A DNA stretch of 64,000 nucleotides from Aquamicrobium sp. (lineage in GTDB: Bacteria; Pseudomonadota; Alphaproteobacteria; Rhizobiales; Rhizobiaceae): NCBI RefSeq assembly GCF_023954335.1, contig NZ_JAMLIE010000001.1:2046001-2110000 (forward strand), given 5' to 3'. Made by a program: the position numbers and the translations under genes. The notes under the pieces were generated by a model. It was not told the DNA's origin and did not search any database. It saw only the letters and a list, made by a program, of their open reading frames with translations. Within the stretch, counting starts at the first letter, position 1. Each line of letters opens with the position of its first letter. This document shows, one piece after another, positions 36,301 through 43,885 of the stretch.

Positions 36301-39300
36301 CGGGTATGCGAGGCGATGATGCCGCTCTGCTCGGCGACAACGTTCTCGATGCGGGCGACATCCTGGCTCAGCGCGTCGCGCACGCCCTCGACGCCGAGGG
36401 AAAGGGTGGTCTCCAGCGTCTGTGTATGGGCGGCGATGGCCTCGGAATGGCCGGTGAAGGCGTTCTCGATGCGCGACAGGTCCTCGCCGAGCGCGTTGCG
36501 GACCTCGTCGGCGCCGGTGCGCAGGGCGTCGGCCAGCATGCCGACGCGCTGCTCGATGACTCCGTCCTGCTTCTGGAACACCTCCTCGATGCGGACGATG
36601 TCCTTCTCGACGATGGTCTTGACCGCGTTGGCCCCGGAATGGAGCGTGCCGGCCAGCGCCTTGACCTGCTCCCTGAACCCGTCCGCATGGCGGGTGAGGC
36701 TGCTCTCGATCACCGCCATGTCGTCGGTGATCGCCGCGCGCACGCCCTCGGCGCCGGCATGCAGCGTGCCTTCGAGCGCCTTGGTGCGCTCGCTTATCAC
36801 GTCGCCGTGGCGGGCGAAGGCGTCTTCCAGTTTGCCCATGTCCTCGCCCAGCGCGTTGCGGATCGTGTCCGCGCCGGCATGGAGCGTGCTTTCGATGGTC
36901 TGGGTGCGGGCCTCGATCACGCCCTGCTGGCGGGCGAGCGCCTCGTCGATGCGGGCGATGTCCTGGTCGATCACGCCGCGAAGCTGCTCCGAATTGGCCA
37001 GAAGCGAGACTTCGATGGCCTTGGCGCGCTCCTCGATCAGGCCGGCCTGGCCGGAGACGGCCTGGTCGATGCGCGCGACCTCGTCGCCGAGCGCGTTCCG
37101 GACTTCCTCGACGCCTTGGGCAAGCGTCGAGCGCAGCTCGAGCGTGCGCTCGCCGATGGCGTTGGTCTGGCGGTCGAACGCTTCCTCGACCTTGGCGACG
37201 TCGACGGAGATCGCGGTGGTCAGGTCGTTCTGGCGCTGGGCCAGCGCCTCGATCTGCTGCGAGACGGTGCTGTCGAGGGCGTCGCGGGCGCGGGCGATGC
37301 GCTCGATGTCGGTGTCGAGCATGGCCGCGATCTCGCGGCGGCCCTCGGCGAACTTCTCGACATGGCCGGTAACGGCGGAATCGATGCCCGCGCGCGCCTC
37401 GGCCAGCTTGTCGAGGTCCTCGTTGAGCGCGCGCGTCATCAGCTCGCGGCCCTTGACGATGCGCTCGACATGGCTGGTCATCGTCGTGTCGAACTGCTTG
37501 CGCTCCTCGGCGACGCGCTGGAGGTCGGCGTTGAGCGCCTCCGCGATCAGGTCGCGGCCGCTGGCGAGGCGGGCAGCGAAATCACCGGCGCGCTCTTCCA
37601 GCAGCGTCGAGGTCGACGTCACCAGCGCGGCGAGCTCGGAGCCGATACGCGCCTTGCTGTCGTCGATGAGGCTAGCAAGCCCCTGCGTGTTGTCGCCGAA
37701 AAGGCCGGCAATATCCCTCTTGCCCCCCTCGATGAGGCCGGCAAGCCCCTGCCTGTTCTCACCGAAGAGGTCGGCAATGTCCTTCTTGCCCTCCTCGATA
37801 AGGCCGGCAAGCCCCTGCCTGTTGTCGCCGAACAGGCCGGAGATTTCCTTCTTGCTCTCCTCGATCAGGCCGCCGAGGCTCTGCTTGCCGTCGGTGAAGG
37901 TCTGGGCGATCTCGCGCGAGCGCTCGATCAGCGTCTCGTTGATCTGGCGCGCGCGCGCCTCGAGCGCGGCGTTGAGCTTCTGCGTGCCGGTGTCCAGCGC
38001 CTCGGCGCGGGTCTGGAACTCGTTGATCAGCGCCTGGCCGCGCTCGCGCAGCGTGGTCTCGATGCCGGCGAGCCGGTCGTTGAGCTCGGAATTGAGCGAG
38101 GAGGTCGCGCCGGTGAGCAGCGAGACCATGCCGGTGGTGCGCTCGTCCAGCATCTGCGACAGCGTGCGCGTCGCCTCGTCCGAGGTCTGCGTCAGCCGCG
38201 CGATGCGGGTGTCGAGGAGCTCGGCGAAGCCTTCGCCCGAGGTGCTGATGCGCTCGGTGATGGTGTCGAGGCGCTGGTCGACGGCGTCGTAGAGCGACAT
38301 GCCGCTTTCGTTGATGCGGTCGACGAGCTGCGTGCCGGAGTCGGAGATGGTGGAGCTGAGGCGCGAGGAAACGCCGAGAATGTTCTGGCGGATCACGTCG
38401 CTGGCCATGTCCAGCTCTTCCTTCAGCGTCTCGTGCGCGCCGGAGATCGAGGCGCGCACGCGCTCGGCATGGGTCACGACCGCGTCGCGCTCGCTGCCGA
38501 GCCCGTCGATCAGGCCGCGGATGCGGCTTTCATTGTCGGAATAGGCGCGCTCCAGCTCGTTGACCTCGGTATGGACGAGGGTCTCCAGCTCGACGGCGCG
38601 CGCCAGCGTGCGCTCGATGCCTTCGCCCATGGCCTGCACCTCGCGGCGCACGGCCTGTCCGACCATCATCACGCGGTCGGTCGCCAGATGCTCCGGCTCG
38701 GCGAGCCGCATGGCCACTTCCGCCATCGACTGGGCGGCGAGGCGCATTTCCTGTGCGCGGCGGATCATCACCGCGAAGCCCCAGAACAGCATGACCGGGA
38801 CGAGGATGGCGACGAGGAGGCCGATGAGGTGCGGCGCGGCCATCAGCTGACTGAGCGAGCGGATTTCCCACAGCGGCGGCTGGAACAGGAGGTGGCCGAG
38901 CGCCACGCCGCCGGCGATCCAGGCGATCGACAGCAGGCTGACCAGCCAGTAGATCGTGCGCGGGCTGGCGCGGCGGATCTGCTGCTGGAGCGCGCGATAG
39001 TCGCGCTGGCGGTCGTCATTGGCGTGGGCGAAGGCGGACGGCGTCGCCGGCTCGATGGGGCGCAGGTCGTTGGCGGCCGGCGCTTCCTTGCGCGCGGCGG
39101 CCTTCGCGGCCGGGGCGCCGGAGGAGGGCGGGTTGGGGGCAGGGGTCGCCGCGGGCTTGGCGGCCGTGGCCGGCTTCGGTACGTTCGCCTTGGACTCGGG
39201 CTGCGCCTTGCCGGCCTCGGCGGCGGCGCGGGAATCGCGCGCCAGATCCTCGGCCGCTTTCGATATCTGCGCCTCGAAATCGGCTATCGCACCCGCCACG

Positions 39301-39410
39301 TCGAGATCGCCGGATGGATCGGCGGCGAACAGGTCGATGTCGAGAGCTTCCTCGAGTTCCTTGGCAACCTCCTTGTCGAGGTTGCCCGTCGTCGTTGCTT
39401 TACGCGCCAT
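33375..39410 (-). CDS. gpr: Giant polar growth protein (Growth Pole Ring / RgsE-like)
   Basis: A 2011-aa protein. After a Lys/Ala/Pro-rich cytosolic head there are two membrane spans (about 153-175 and 194-215). The remaining 1700 residues are almost entirely amphipathic helix of apolipoprotein/kinesin-like type with 11/22-residue periodicity, then a low-complexity Pro region and a folded end of about 130 residues (ELWNRYRNGERNVFTRRLY, EEIRRKYAADSEFRAAV). Size, layout and order fit the Agrobacterium Growth Pole Ring protein and S. meliloti RgsE, which form a ring at the growing pole and are needed for unipolar growth. I chose the ATG at 39410. Tandem repeats of 22 and 40 residues are described separately. 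Orthology is inferred from architecture. Confidence 0.85.
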   Translation of the reverse strand: MARKATTTGNLDKEVAKELEEALDIDLFAADPSGDLDVAGAIADFEAQISKAAEDLARDSRAAAEAGKAQPESKANVPKPATAAKPAATPAPNPPSSGAPAAKAAARKEAPAANDLRPIEPATPSAFAHANDDRQRDYRALQQQIRRASPRTIYWLVSLLSIAWIAGGVALGHLLFQPPLWEIRSLSQLMAAPHLIGLLVAILVPVMLFWGFAVMIRRAQEMRLAAQSMAEVAMRLAEPEHLATDRVMMVGQAVRREVQAMGEGIERTLARAVELETLVHTEVNELERAYSDNESRIRGLIDGLGSERDAVVTHAERVRASISGAHETLKEELDMASDVIRQNILGVSSRLSSTISDSGTQLVDRINESGMSLYDAVDQRLDTITERISTSGEGFAELLDTRIARLTQTSDEATRTLSQMLDERTTGMVSLLTGATSSLNSELNDRLAGIETTLRERGQALINEFQTRAEALDTGTQKLNAALEARARQINETLIERSREIAQTFTDGKQSLGGLIEESKKEISGLFGDNRQGLAGLIEEGKKDIADLFGENRQGLAGLIEGGKRDIAGLFGDNTQGLASLIDDSKARIGSELAALVTSTSTLLEERAGDFAARLASGRDLIAEALNADLQRVAEERKQFDTTMTSHVERIVKGRELMTRALNEDLDKLAEARAGIDSAVTGHVEKFAEGRREIAAMLDTDIERIARARDALDSTVSQQIEALAQRQNDLTTAISVDVAKVEEAFDRQTNAIGERTLELRSTLAQGVEEVRNALGDEVARIDQAVSGQAGLIEERAKAIEVSLLANSEQLRGVIDQDIARIDEALARQQGVIEARTQTIESTLHAGADTIRNALGEDMGKLEDAFARHGDVISERTKALEGTLHAGAEGVRAAITDDMAVIESSLTRHADGFREQVKALAGTLHSGANAVKTIVEKDIVRIEEVFQKQDGVIEQRVGMLADALRTGADEVRNALGEDLSRIENAFTGHSEAIAAHTQTLETTLSLGVEGVRDALSQDVARIENVVAEQSGIIASHTRTLETTLAARTEDVRNALAQDVARIENVVAEQSGIIASHTRTLETTLAARADDVRNALAQDVARIENVVAEQSGIIASHTHTLETTLAARAEDVRNALGEDVARIEDAFTRQAGVIEERTRTMESALGIGVERVRGALENSAVALAGSLREKVLEVTATLGEEAGKVAADADARLLARTGEIARTLGERTDAMVDALGARAGEAAEVLGARTAEMEQALGARTSEIEQVLGARTAEIEQTLGARTAQIAQTLGARTDAIVHALDSRSADMEEKLGNRLGTFEQMFDAAGRRIAENTLAAGEQLRNHADNAAGLFAARAADITATIDAADGRMAGRAEEFAEAFARADETIAARTQLTAARLDEQANAIAARIDGAITGAQQRLGIGAVELGEALSSHVAAAEANLAARAETLAGTFEAVNDRIGQSASQVAATIDDRTRELNSLLAARSSELSRILDENAAPLVDRLAESGGELQRSLEIATEQAAERLRQQNAALVNALATRTAETLTAVDSASSSLAGSVNALLDRLTASNERLGQLVDMAAGNLSELDDKIVGTAERFATNTEKAAQSFASSARLIDANAGRLTELSSSTLKDVAGIAARFDEHARVLQSANDLLGSAQNDLAATFDGRQQALESLASGLVGKSREIEGVMRSFEDLVGRALEKAEGRTRTSTEQIRAAIAEAVESATTRFAEATEEIRRTAGTIRGELEQTRAEVKKGVMELPEETKQSTTAMRRAVSEQINALKELAEIVAKSGRAFDASERRPARGLGPSAPAPTLAPPPPPPLSPPAPAPFADTPLRGSHGGAAVQERAPQAPQGPQGGGWVKDLLRGAERDETRAEPAPKQSSGPAAPERSPLHVVESLNSLSVDIARAIDHEASIELWNRYRNGERNVFTRRLYTLKGQQTFEEIRRKYAADSEFRAAVDRYCRDFEKLLQDVGRNDRDNIMTQTYLTSDTGKVYTMLAHASGRLK
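36051..36410 (-). repeat. Three near-identical 120-bp tandem repeats inside the polar growth gene
   Basis: Units begin at about 36051, 36171 and 36291; each encodes a 40-residue helix block built around ARIENVVAEQSGIIASHT and TLETTLAAR. Neighbouring blocks on both sides are more diverged copies. A second array near 37660-37870 encodes three to four 22-residue units (GLIEEGKKDIADLFGENRQ type). The near identity of the 120-bp units points to recent duplication or gene conversion. Confidence 0.85.
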
Positions 39411-39675
39411 GCCGCTCACCCTGTACTCACGAGCGCGGACTGTCTTGCGACACCTCGTATCCACGCGTTTGAAGGCCTTCTGCGGGCCGTCGCGTATCGT
39501 AATGGGACGGTCGGGCAAAGGAAACCGCGTTTTCGCCCCATGTGTAAAACTTTAAATATAGGGTTAACGGCAGGAAACCGAAGGCGTTTTCGCGCCCCGC
39601 GCCCGACCTGTCCCGCAAGCCGGGAAAATATCGCCGTTAACCGCTTTTCCACCATGCTGCGCCAGACTTTCCCGC

Positions 39676-40086
39676 ATGAGACGCAAAACCGCGACAGCGC
39701 GCGCCGGGCAGGCCGCAACCACCGATCATGCGACGATGGCCTTTTCGCGGCCGGGCGGCGAGATCGCCCGCCCGGCGGGCAAGCGGCCGCTCGACCTCGA
39801 CCATCTCGCCCGCCAGACGATGGGCGACCGGGCGCTGGAGCAGGAGGTGCTGGCGATGTTCGCGCGCCAGATCGGCACCATCCGCGACAGCATCGCCAAC
39901 GCCGCCCCCACGGAGCGCGCGCGGCTCGCCCATGCGCTCAAGGGGTCGGCGCGCGGCGTCGGCGCCTTCGCGCTCGCCGACTGCGCAGCCTGCATCGAGG
40001 ACATGCCTGACGATCCGGCACGGATCGCCCGCCTGATCGTGCTGATCGGCGAAGTGCGCGATTTCATCGCCGCCGTCAGCCGCTGA
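39676..40086 (+). CDS. Hpt-domain histidine phosphotransfer protein
   Basis: A 136-aa protein. After a basic N-terminal 35 residues there is a single Hpt domain, whose phosphorylated histidine lies in RLAHALKGSARGVGA (His about 86). Such proteins pass phosphate between a hybrid histidine kinase and a response regulator in the cytosol. No kinase or regulator gene is nearby. It is divergent from the polar growth gene, with GTTAAC palindromes in the shared 265-bp upstream region, so a cell-cycle link is possible but unproven. Confidence 0.85.
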   Translation: MRRKTATARAGQAATTDHATMAFSRPGGEIARPAGKRPLDLDHLARQTMGDRALEQEVLAMFARQIGTIRDSIANAAPTERARLAHALKGSARGVGAFALADCAACIEDMPDDPARIARLIVLIGEVRDFIAAVSR

Positions 40087-40215
40087 CCTTCGCGCCGCCC
40101 GCCGTATGGGCCTAGCCAAGTGTTGACTTGGCAGGGCGAGCCTGTATCTGTCGCGCCAAGACCCGCCCGGGCAGCGTTTCCCCCAAGGCAAGCAGCGGCA
40201 ATCGACGGCAATCTC

Positions 40216-40536
40216 ATGACGAAGATCACCTATATCGGCTTTGACGGCACCCGCTACGGGGTGGACGCCCAGAACGGCTCGACCGTGATGGAGAACGCGA
40301 TCCGCAATTCGGTGCCGGGCATCGAGGCCGAATGCGGCGGCGCCTGCGCCTGCGCAACCTGCCATGTCTATGTCGACGAGGCGTGGACCGACCGCGTCGG
40401 CCCGCCCGAGGCGATGGAGGAGGACATGCTCGACTTCGCCTGGGAGCCGCAGATCAATTCGCGCCTGTCGTGCCAGATCGTCGTGCGCGACGAGCTCGAC
40501 GGTCTGGTCGTGCGCGTGCCCGAACGCCAGGGTTAG
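40216..40536 (+). CDS. fdx: [2Fe-2S] ferredoxin, adrenodoxin type
   Basis: A 106-aa electron carrier. Cluster ligands are Cys40, Cys46, Cys49 (ECGGACACATC) and Cys86 (RLSCQIVV). The pattern C-x5-C-x2-C...C and the acidic helix PPEAMEEDMLDF fit the adrenodoxin/FdxB-like group, which serves cytochrome P450s or Fe-S assembly. I chose the ATG at 40216, which gives the usual MTKITYIGFDG start. It converges with the DUF922 gene, 6 bp apart. Confidence 0.93.
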   Translation: MTKITYIGFDGTRYGVDAQNGSTVMENAIRNSVPGIEAECGGACACATCHVYVDEAWTDRVGPPEAMEEDMLDFAWEPQINSRLSCQIVVRDELDGLVVRVPERQG

Positions 40537-40542
40537 CGAAGC

Positions 40543-41160
40543 TCAAGGGTAGGCGAGCTGGCCGGACTCGATCCGCTCGATGCGGTATTGCAGCAGGCGC
40601 ATCAGCCTGCTTTCGAAGTTCTTCCCCTCGATCATGTCGAAGCGGTCCTGCTCGCGGTCGTGCTTGGCGAGGATGCGCGCCGTCACCTCCTTCACCCTGG
40701 CTTGCGCGGCCGCGCAGTCGCGCTGCCGCGGCACGCCCTTCAGCGCCTCCTCCAGCTCGCGCGCGTGGTTCTTGGCGATGACGACGTGGCTTTCCTCGTG
40801 GCGCTTGATGTCGGCGGACAGCGTGTCCCAGATCAGCCGCGTCTCGGAGGAGGCGGCCTTGCGCCGGTTCCAGCGCGGCAGGATCATGTGCGCCTTGACG
40901 GTGACGTCGGCCGAGACGACGCCGCAACGCCCGCCGCGCTCGCCATAGCCGACCCGGCTGGTGAACTCCATCCGCGTCGCGCCGGGATGGCGCATGCCGG
41001 TCGACTTCACCTGCGGGCCGCGCCGCTTCAGCTCGGTTTCGATCTGCTCGACGGTGGTGCCGCCGATGGTGAAGTAGCTGTAGGTCTTGGCGACGCTTGC
41101 CGCCTGTGCGCTCTGGCAGGCGAGAAGGGCGAGGGAGGCGGCAAGGATCGGCCTTATCAT
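40543..41160 (-). CDS. DUF922 predicted secreted zinc protease
   Basis: A 205-aa protein with a signal peptide (MIRPILAASLALLACQSAQA). The zinc-binding motif is KRHEESHVVIAK (HExxH), preceded by LIWDTLSADI, as in DUF922 proteins, which are predicted periplasmic Zn-dependent proteases. The remaining sequence has SYFTIGGTTVEQIETEL and MILPRWNRRK, also family features. An AGAGGA ribosome site lies 6 bp before the ATG at 41160. Protease activity is a family prediction. Confidence 0.87.
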   Translation of the reverse strand: MIRPILAASLALLACQSAQAASVAKTYSYFTIGGTTVEQIETELKRRGPQVKSTGMRHPGATRMEFTSRVGYGERGGRCGVVSADVTVKAHMILPRWNRRKAASSETRLIWDTLSADIKRHEESHVVIAKNHARELEEALKGVPRQRDCAAAQARVKEVTARILAKHDREQDRFDMIEGKNFESRLMRLLQYRIERIESGQLAYP

Positions 41161-41328
41161 CGTGGTCCTCTTGGCGACACGCCGGCAGTGTGGGCTGGGC
41201 GCGCGCCGCAGGCAATCAAAATCGTCGGGCGAAGCCCGCAAGCTAAAACCGCCGGGCGGAGCCCGGAAGTTCGCCGTTGATTTTGTTGGCTGTACGGCCC
41301 ACAACGCCGCTCTTCGCAGCGCAGGGGC

Positions 41329-42201
41329 ATGAAACCGATGTTCGATCCCGTCGTCTGGCCGCTCGCCCATGGCCGTTTCCTCGAGCTCGGGCCCCGGGCG
41401 GTCATCATGGGCGTGCTCAACGTCACGCCGGACAGCTTTTCCGACGGCGGCCGCTACGCGCATGTCGAGGCGGCGCTCGATCAGGCCCGGCGGATGGCGG
41501 GCGAGGGCGCAACCATCATCGACATCGGCGGCGAATCGACCCGGCCGGGCGGCGCGGCCGTCGACGCGGCGGAAGAGCAGCGCCGCATCCTGCCGGTGAT
41601 CGAGGCGTTGGCCGCCGAGGGCGCCGCGCTGATCTCGGTCGACACCTATCGCGCCGAGACGGCGCGGCTCGCCGTGGCCGCCGGCGCGCATATCGTCAAC
41701 GACGTGTGGGGCCTCCAGCGCGAGCCGGACATAGCGAGGGTCGCGGCCGAGACGGGAGCCGGCCTCGTTATCATGCACACCGGCCGCGGGCGCGAGAAAC
41801 TCGCCGACCCGGTCGCGGACCAGATCGCGTTCCTGTCGGCCTCGCTCGACATCGCCCGCGCCGCCGGCGTCGGGGAGGACAGGATCGTGCTCGACCCCGG
41901 CTTCGGCTTCGCCAAGGAAACCACTGACGAAAACCTCGCTTTGATGGCGCGCTTTGCCGAACTGTTCGCGCTCGGGCGGCCCTTGCTGGTCGGCACGTCG
42001 CGAAAACGGTTCGTCGGCGCGGTGACGGGCCGCGAGGCGCCCGACGCCCGCGATGCCGGCACGGCGGCCACCAGCGTCATCCTGCGGCTTCAGGGCGCCG
42101 CCGCGTTTCGCGTCCACGATGTCGCAATGAATGCCGACGCGCTCGCGGTTGCCGATGCTATGATCGCACGCGGCGTGACCGCGCAAAGGGACGACCGATG
42201 A
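41329..42201 (+). CDS. folP: Dihydropteroate synthase
   Basis: A 290-aa TIM-barrel enzyme that joins p-aminobenzoate to the pterin pyrophosphate in folate synthesis and is the sulfonamide target. Motifs: IMGVLNVTPDSFSDGG, IDIGGESTRPGG, HIVNDVWGLQ and LDPGFGFAKETTDEN, LVGTSRKRFVG. First of the folP-folB-folK run; its stop overlaps the folB start by 4 bp (ATGA), suggesting coupled translation. Confidence 0.96.
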   Translation: MKPMFDPVVWPLAHGRFLELGPRAVIMGVLNVTPDSFSDGGRYAHVEAALDQARRMAGEGATIIDIGGESTRPGGAAVDAAEEQRRILPVIEALAAEGAALISVDTYRAETARLAVAAGAHIVNDVWGLQREPDIARVAAETGAGLVIMHTGRGREKLADPVADQIAFLSASLDIARAAGVGEDRIVLDPGFGFAKETTDENLALMARFAELFALGRPLLVGTSRKRFVGAVTGREAPDARDAGTAATSVILRLQGAAAFRVHDVAMNADALAVADAMIARGVTAQRDDR

Positions 42202-42560
42202 GATACACGATCCGCATGAAGAATTGCGCGTTCTTCGCCCGCCACGGCCTGTTCGACGAGGAGGAGCGGCTGGGCCAGCGCTTCTATGTCGACGCCGAGC
42301 TTCTGGTCGATCCCGGCCCGGGGCTGGAGGACGACGTCATGGATTCGACCGTCGACTACGGCACCGTCTTCATCGAGATCGAGAAGATCATCACCGGCAA
42401 GCGCCGGTTCCTGATCGAGGCGCTGGCGTTCGACGTCGCCCGCGCCCTGTGCGGCAAGTTCCCGCGCATCGCCCGCGCGACGATCACCGTGCGCAAGCCG
42501 CACGCGCCGGTTCCCGGCGTGCTCGATCATGTCGAGGTCACGGTTTCGTGGCCGCAATAG
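42198..42560 (+). CDS. folB: Dihydroneopterin aldolase
   Basis: A 120-aa enzyme that converts dihydroneopterin to hydroxymethyl-dihydropterin and glycolaldehyde. The signature is NCAFFARHGLFDEEERLGQ, followed by VDYGTVFIEIEKII, with the catalytic lysine in TVRKPHAPVPG. The length fits FolB. It overlaps folP by 4 bp and precedes folK by 14 bp, in pathway order except that FolP acts last. Confidence 0.96.
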   Translation: MRYTIRMKNCAFFARHGLFDEEERLGQRFYVDAELLVDPGPGLEDDVMDSTVDYGTVFIEIEKIITGKRRFLIEALAFDVARALCGKFPRIARATITVRKPHAPVPGVLDHVEVTVSWPQ

Positions 42561-42574
42561 GGGCCGCAACACGA

Positions 42575-43099
42575 ATGACGGGCGGGGGGATCGAGCGGAC
42601 CTTTCTCGGCCTCGGCGGCAATCTCGGCGACCCGGCGGCGGCGATGGCCGCGGCGCTGCGGGCGCTCGAAGCGCATCCTGCCGTCTCGGTCGCCGCCGTT
42701 TCCTCGCTCTACCGCACGCCGCCATGGGGCATGGCAGACCAGCCCGGCTTCCTCAACGCGGTGGCGGCGGTCGACACGGCGCTGCCCGCCCGGCAACTGC
42801 TCGATCTCTGCCTCGATATCGAGAAGGGGTTGAAGCGCGTGCGCGCCGTCCGCTGGGGGCCGCGCGTCATCGACATCGACATCCTGCTTCACGGCGGCGG
42901 CGCGGTCGACGAGGCCGGCCTTCAGGTGCCGCATCCGCGCATGACGGAGCGCGCCTTCGTCATGGTGCCGCTGGCCGAGATCGCGCCACGGGCGCTTATT
43001 GGGGACAAGACGGCGGCCGAATGGCTGCCGTCGCTCGATTCTTCGGGGATCGTCCGCCTTGCCGGCGGCGGGGCGTGGTGGCGGGCGGAAGGGGCCTAG
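42575..43099 (+). CDS. folK: 2-amino-4-hydroxy-6-hydroxymethyldihydropteridine pyrophosphokinase
   Basis: A 174-aa HPPK enzyme. Motifs: FLGLGGNLGDPAAAM, SSLYRTPPWGMADQPGFLNAV split as two parts, RWGPRVIDIDILLHGG (the Asp pair for Mg-ATP) and VPHPRMTERAFVMVPLAEI. It pyrophosphorylates the FolB product for FolP. I use the ATG at 42575; an in-frame GTG at 42548 inside folB is an alternative. A palindromic repeat follows the stop directly. Confidence 0.95.
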   Translation: MTGGGIERTFLGLGGNLGDPAAAMAAALRALEAHPAVSVAAVSSLYRTPPWGMADQPGFLNAVAAVDTALPARQLLDLCLDIEKGLKRVRAVRWGPRVIDIDILLHGGGAVDEAGLQVPHPRMTERAFVMVPLAEIAPRALIGDKTAAEWLPSLDSSGIVRLAGGGAWWRAEGA

Positions 43100-43204
43100 A
43101 GCATTTTGCAGTCAGACGGAATCGTCTGACGTCGCATAAATGCGGCTAAAGAAAAGAAACTAGAGCAGCGGAAGCTGCGTTCGTCAGAACGCCCGCTGCT
43201 CTAG
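43096..43204. repeat. Composite intergenic palindromes (TAGAGCATTTTGC and CTAGAGCAGCGG types)
   Basis: Part one begins TAGAGCATTTTGC at 43097 and contains GTCAGACG/CGTCTGAC (43111-43130). Part two is a perfect 12-bp stem, CTAGAGCAGCGG (43160-43171) with CCGCTGCTCTAG (43193-43204). Part one has a sister copy at 47080-47130 (same start and same ATGCGGC end). The pair separates folK from the convergent hypothetical gene. Confidence 0.7.
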
Positions 43205-43205
43205 T

Positions 43206-43760
43206 TCAGTCCCGGCTGATCGCGCCGACGGTGCGCGTGTCGACGCGCTTCAGGTTCATGCCGATCACCGGCACCATCTGCGAAGCGACCTTCACCGAGA
43301 CGGTGACGTGCATCGTATTGTCGTCGGGCAGGTTGGCCAGCATCGCGCCGTTCAGCTGGTTGCGGTTCAGCGTCAGCGTCACCTTGCGGCCGTTGACGTT
43401 GCCGCCGATCACGTCGAGGCCCTCGCCCTTCGAGCCGTCCATGAAGCTGCCGCGATAGCCCTTGCGGCCGCTGTGCTCGACCTTGGCCGACATCTTCTGC
43501 GTGAACAGGCCGACGCGGCAGCCGCCGTCGAGCGACATGCCGACCTTGCCGTTCGGCGTCGCGCCCTTGAAATTGCAGGTGAAGCGGGTGCCCTTGTACT
43601 TGCCGGCGACGATCTCGCCGGGGCCGGACCACTCGCCCTCGACCGTGCTGAAGAACCGCTTGTCCTTCTCCGAAGCCGCGGCCTCGTCCGGCGTTGCCGA
43701 CAACGCGGCGATCGCGACGCCAAGGGGCAGGGCTGCGGAAAGGAAAGCGCGTGCGATCAT
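43206..43760 (-). CDS. Conserved exported hypothetical protein
   Basis: A 184-aa protein I do not recognise by name. It has a signal peptide (MIARAFLSAALPLGVAIAAL, cleavage near AAA-S), then a lipocalin-like beta-rich body with repeated Gly/Thr strands (GEWSGPGEIVAGKYKGTRF, GNVNGRKVTLTLNRNQLNG). Two cysteines (FTCNF and GGCRV) could pair. It probably lives in the periplasm. The ATG at 43760 sits directly before the signal sequence. It stands alone; a palindromic repeat follows its stop. Confidence 0.75.
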   Translation of the reverse strand: MIARAFLSAALPLGVAIAALSATPDEAAASEKDKRFFSTVEGEWSGPGEIVAGKYKGTRFTCNFKGATPNGKVGMSLDGGCRVGLFTQKMSAKVEHSGRKGYRGSFMDGSKGEGLDVIGGNVNGRKVTLTLNRNQLNGAMLANLPDDNTMHVTVSVKVASQMVPVIGMNLKRVDTRTVGAISRD

Positions 43761-43885
43761 GGGACACCTGGCTACGGACACGGGGGACATAGGCCGGAGC
43801 TTGACCGATTTTGGTTAATGCTTCGTCTATTCGCCCGTTTGCGGAACCATGATCCAGCCGTGCGCAAGACGCAAGCCCGAACTCG

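Noticed and set aside
36051..36410. Regular repeats that might be a CRISPR array
   Set aside because: The 120-bp units are contiguous without spacers and encode helical protein repeats in frame.
33300..40010. A 2236-codon plus-strand open frame opposite the polar growth gene
   Set aside because: It is the GC-skew shadow of the 2011-aa gene on the minus strand, which has membrane spans, heptads, a ribosome start and a terminator. The shadow has none of these.
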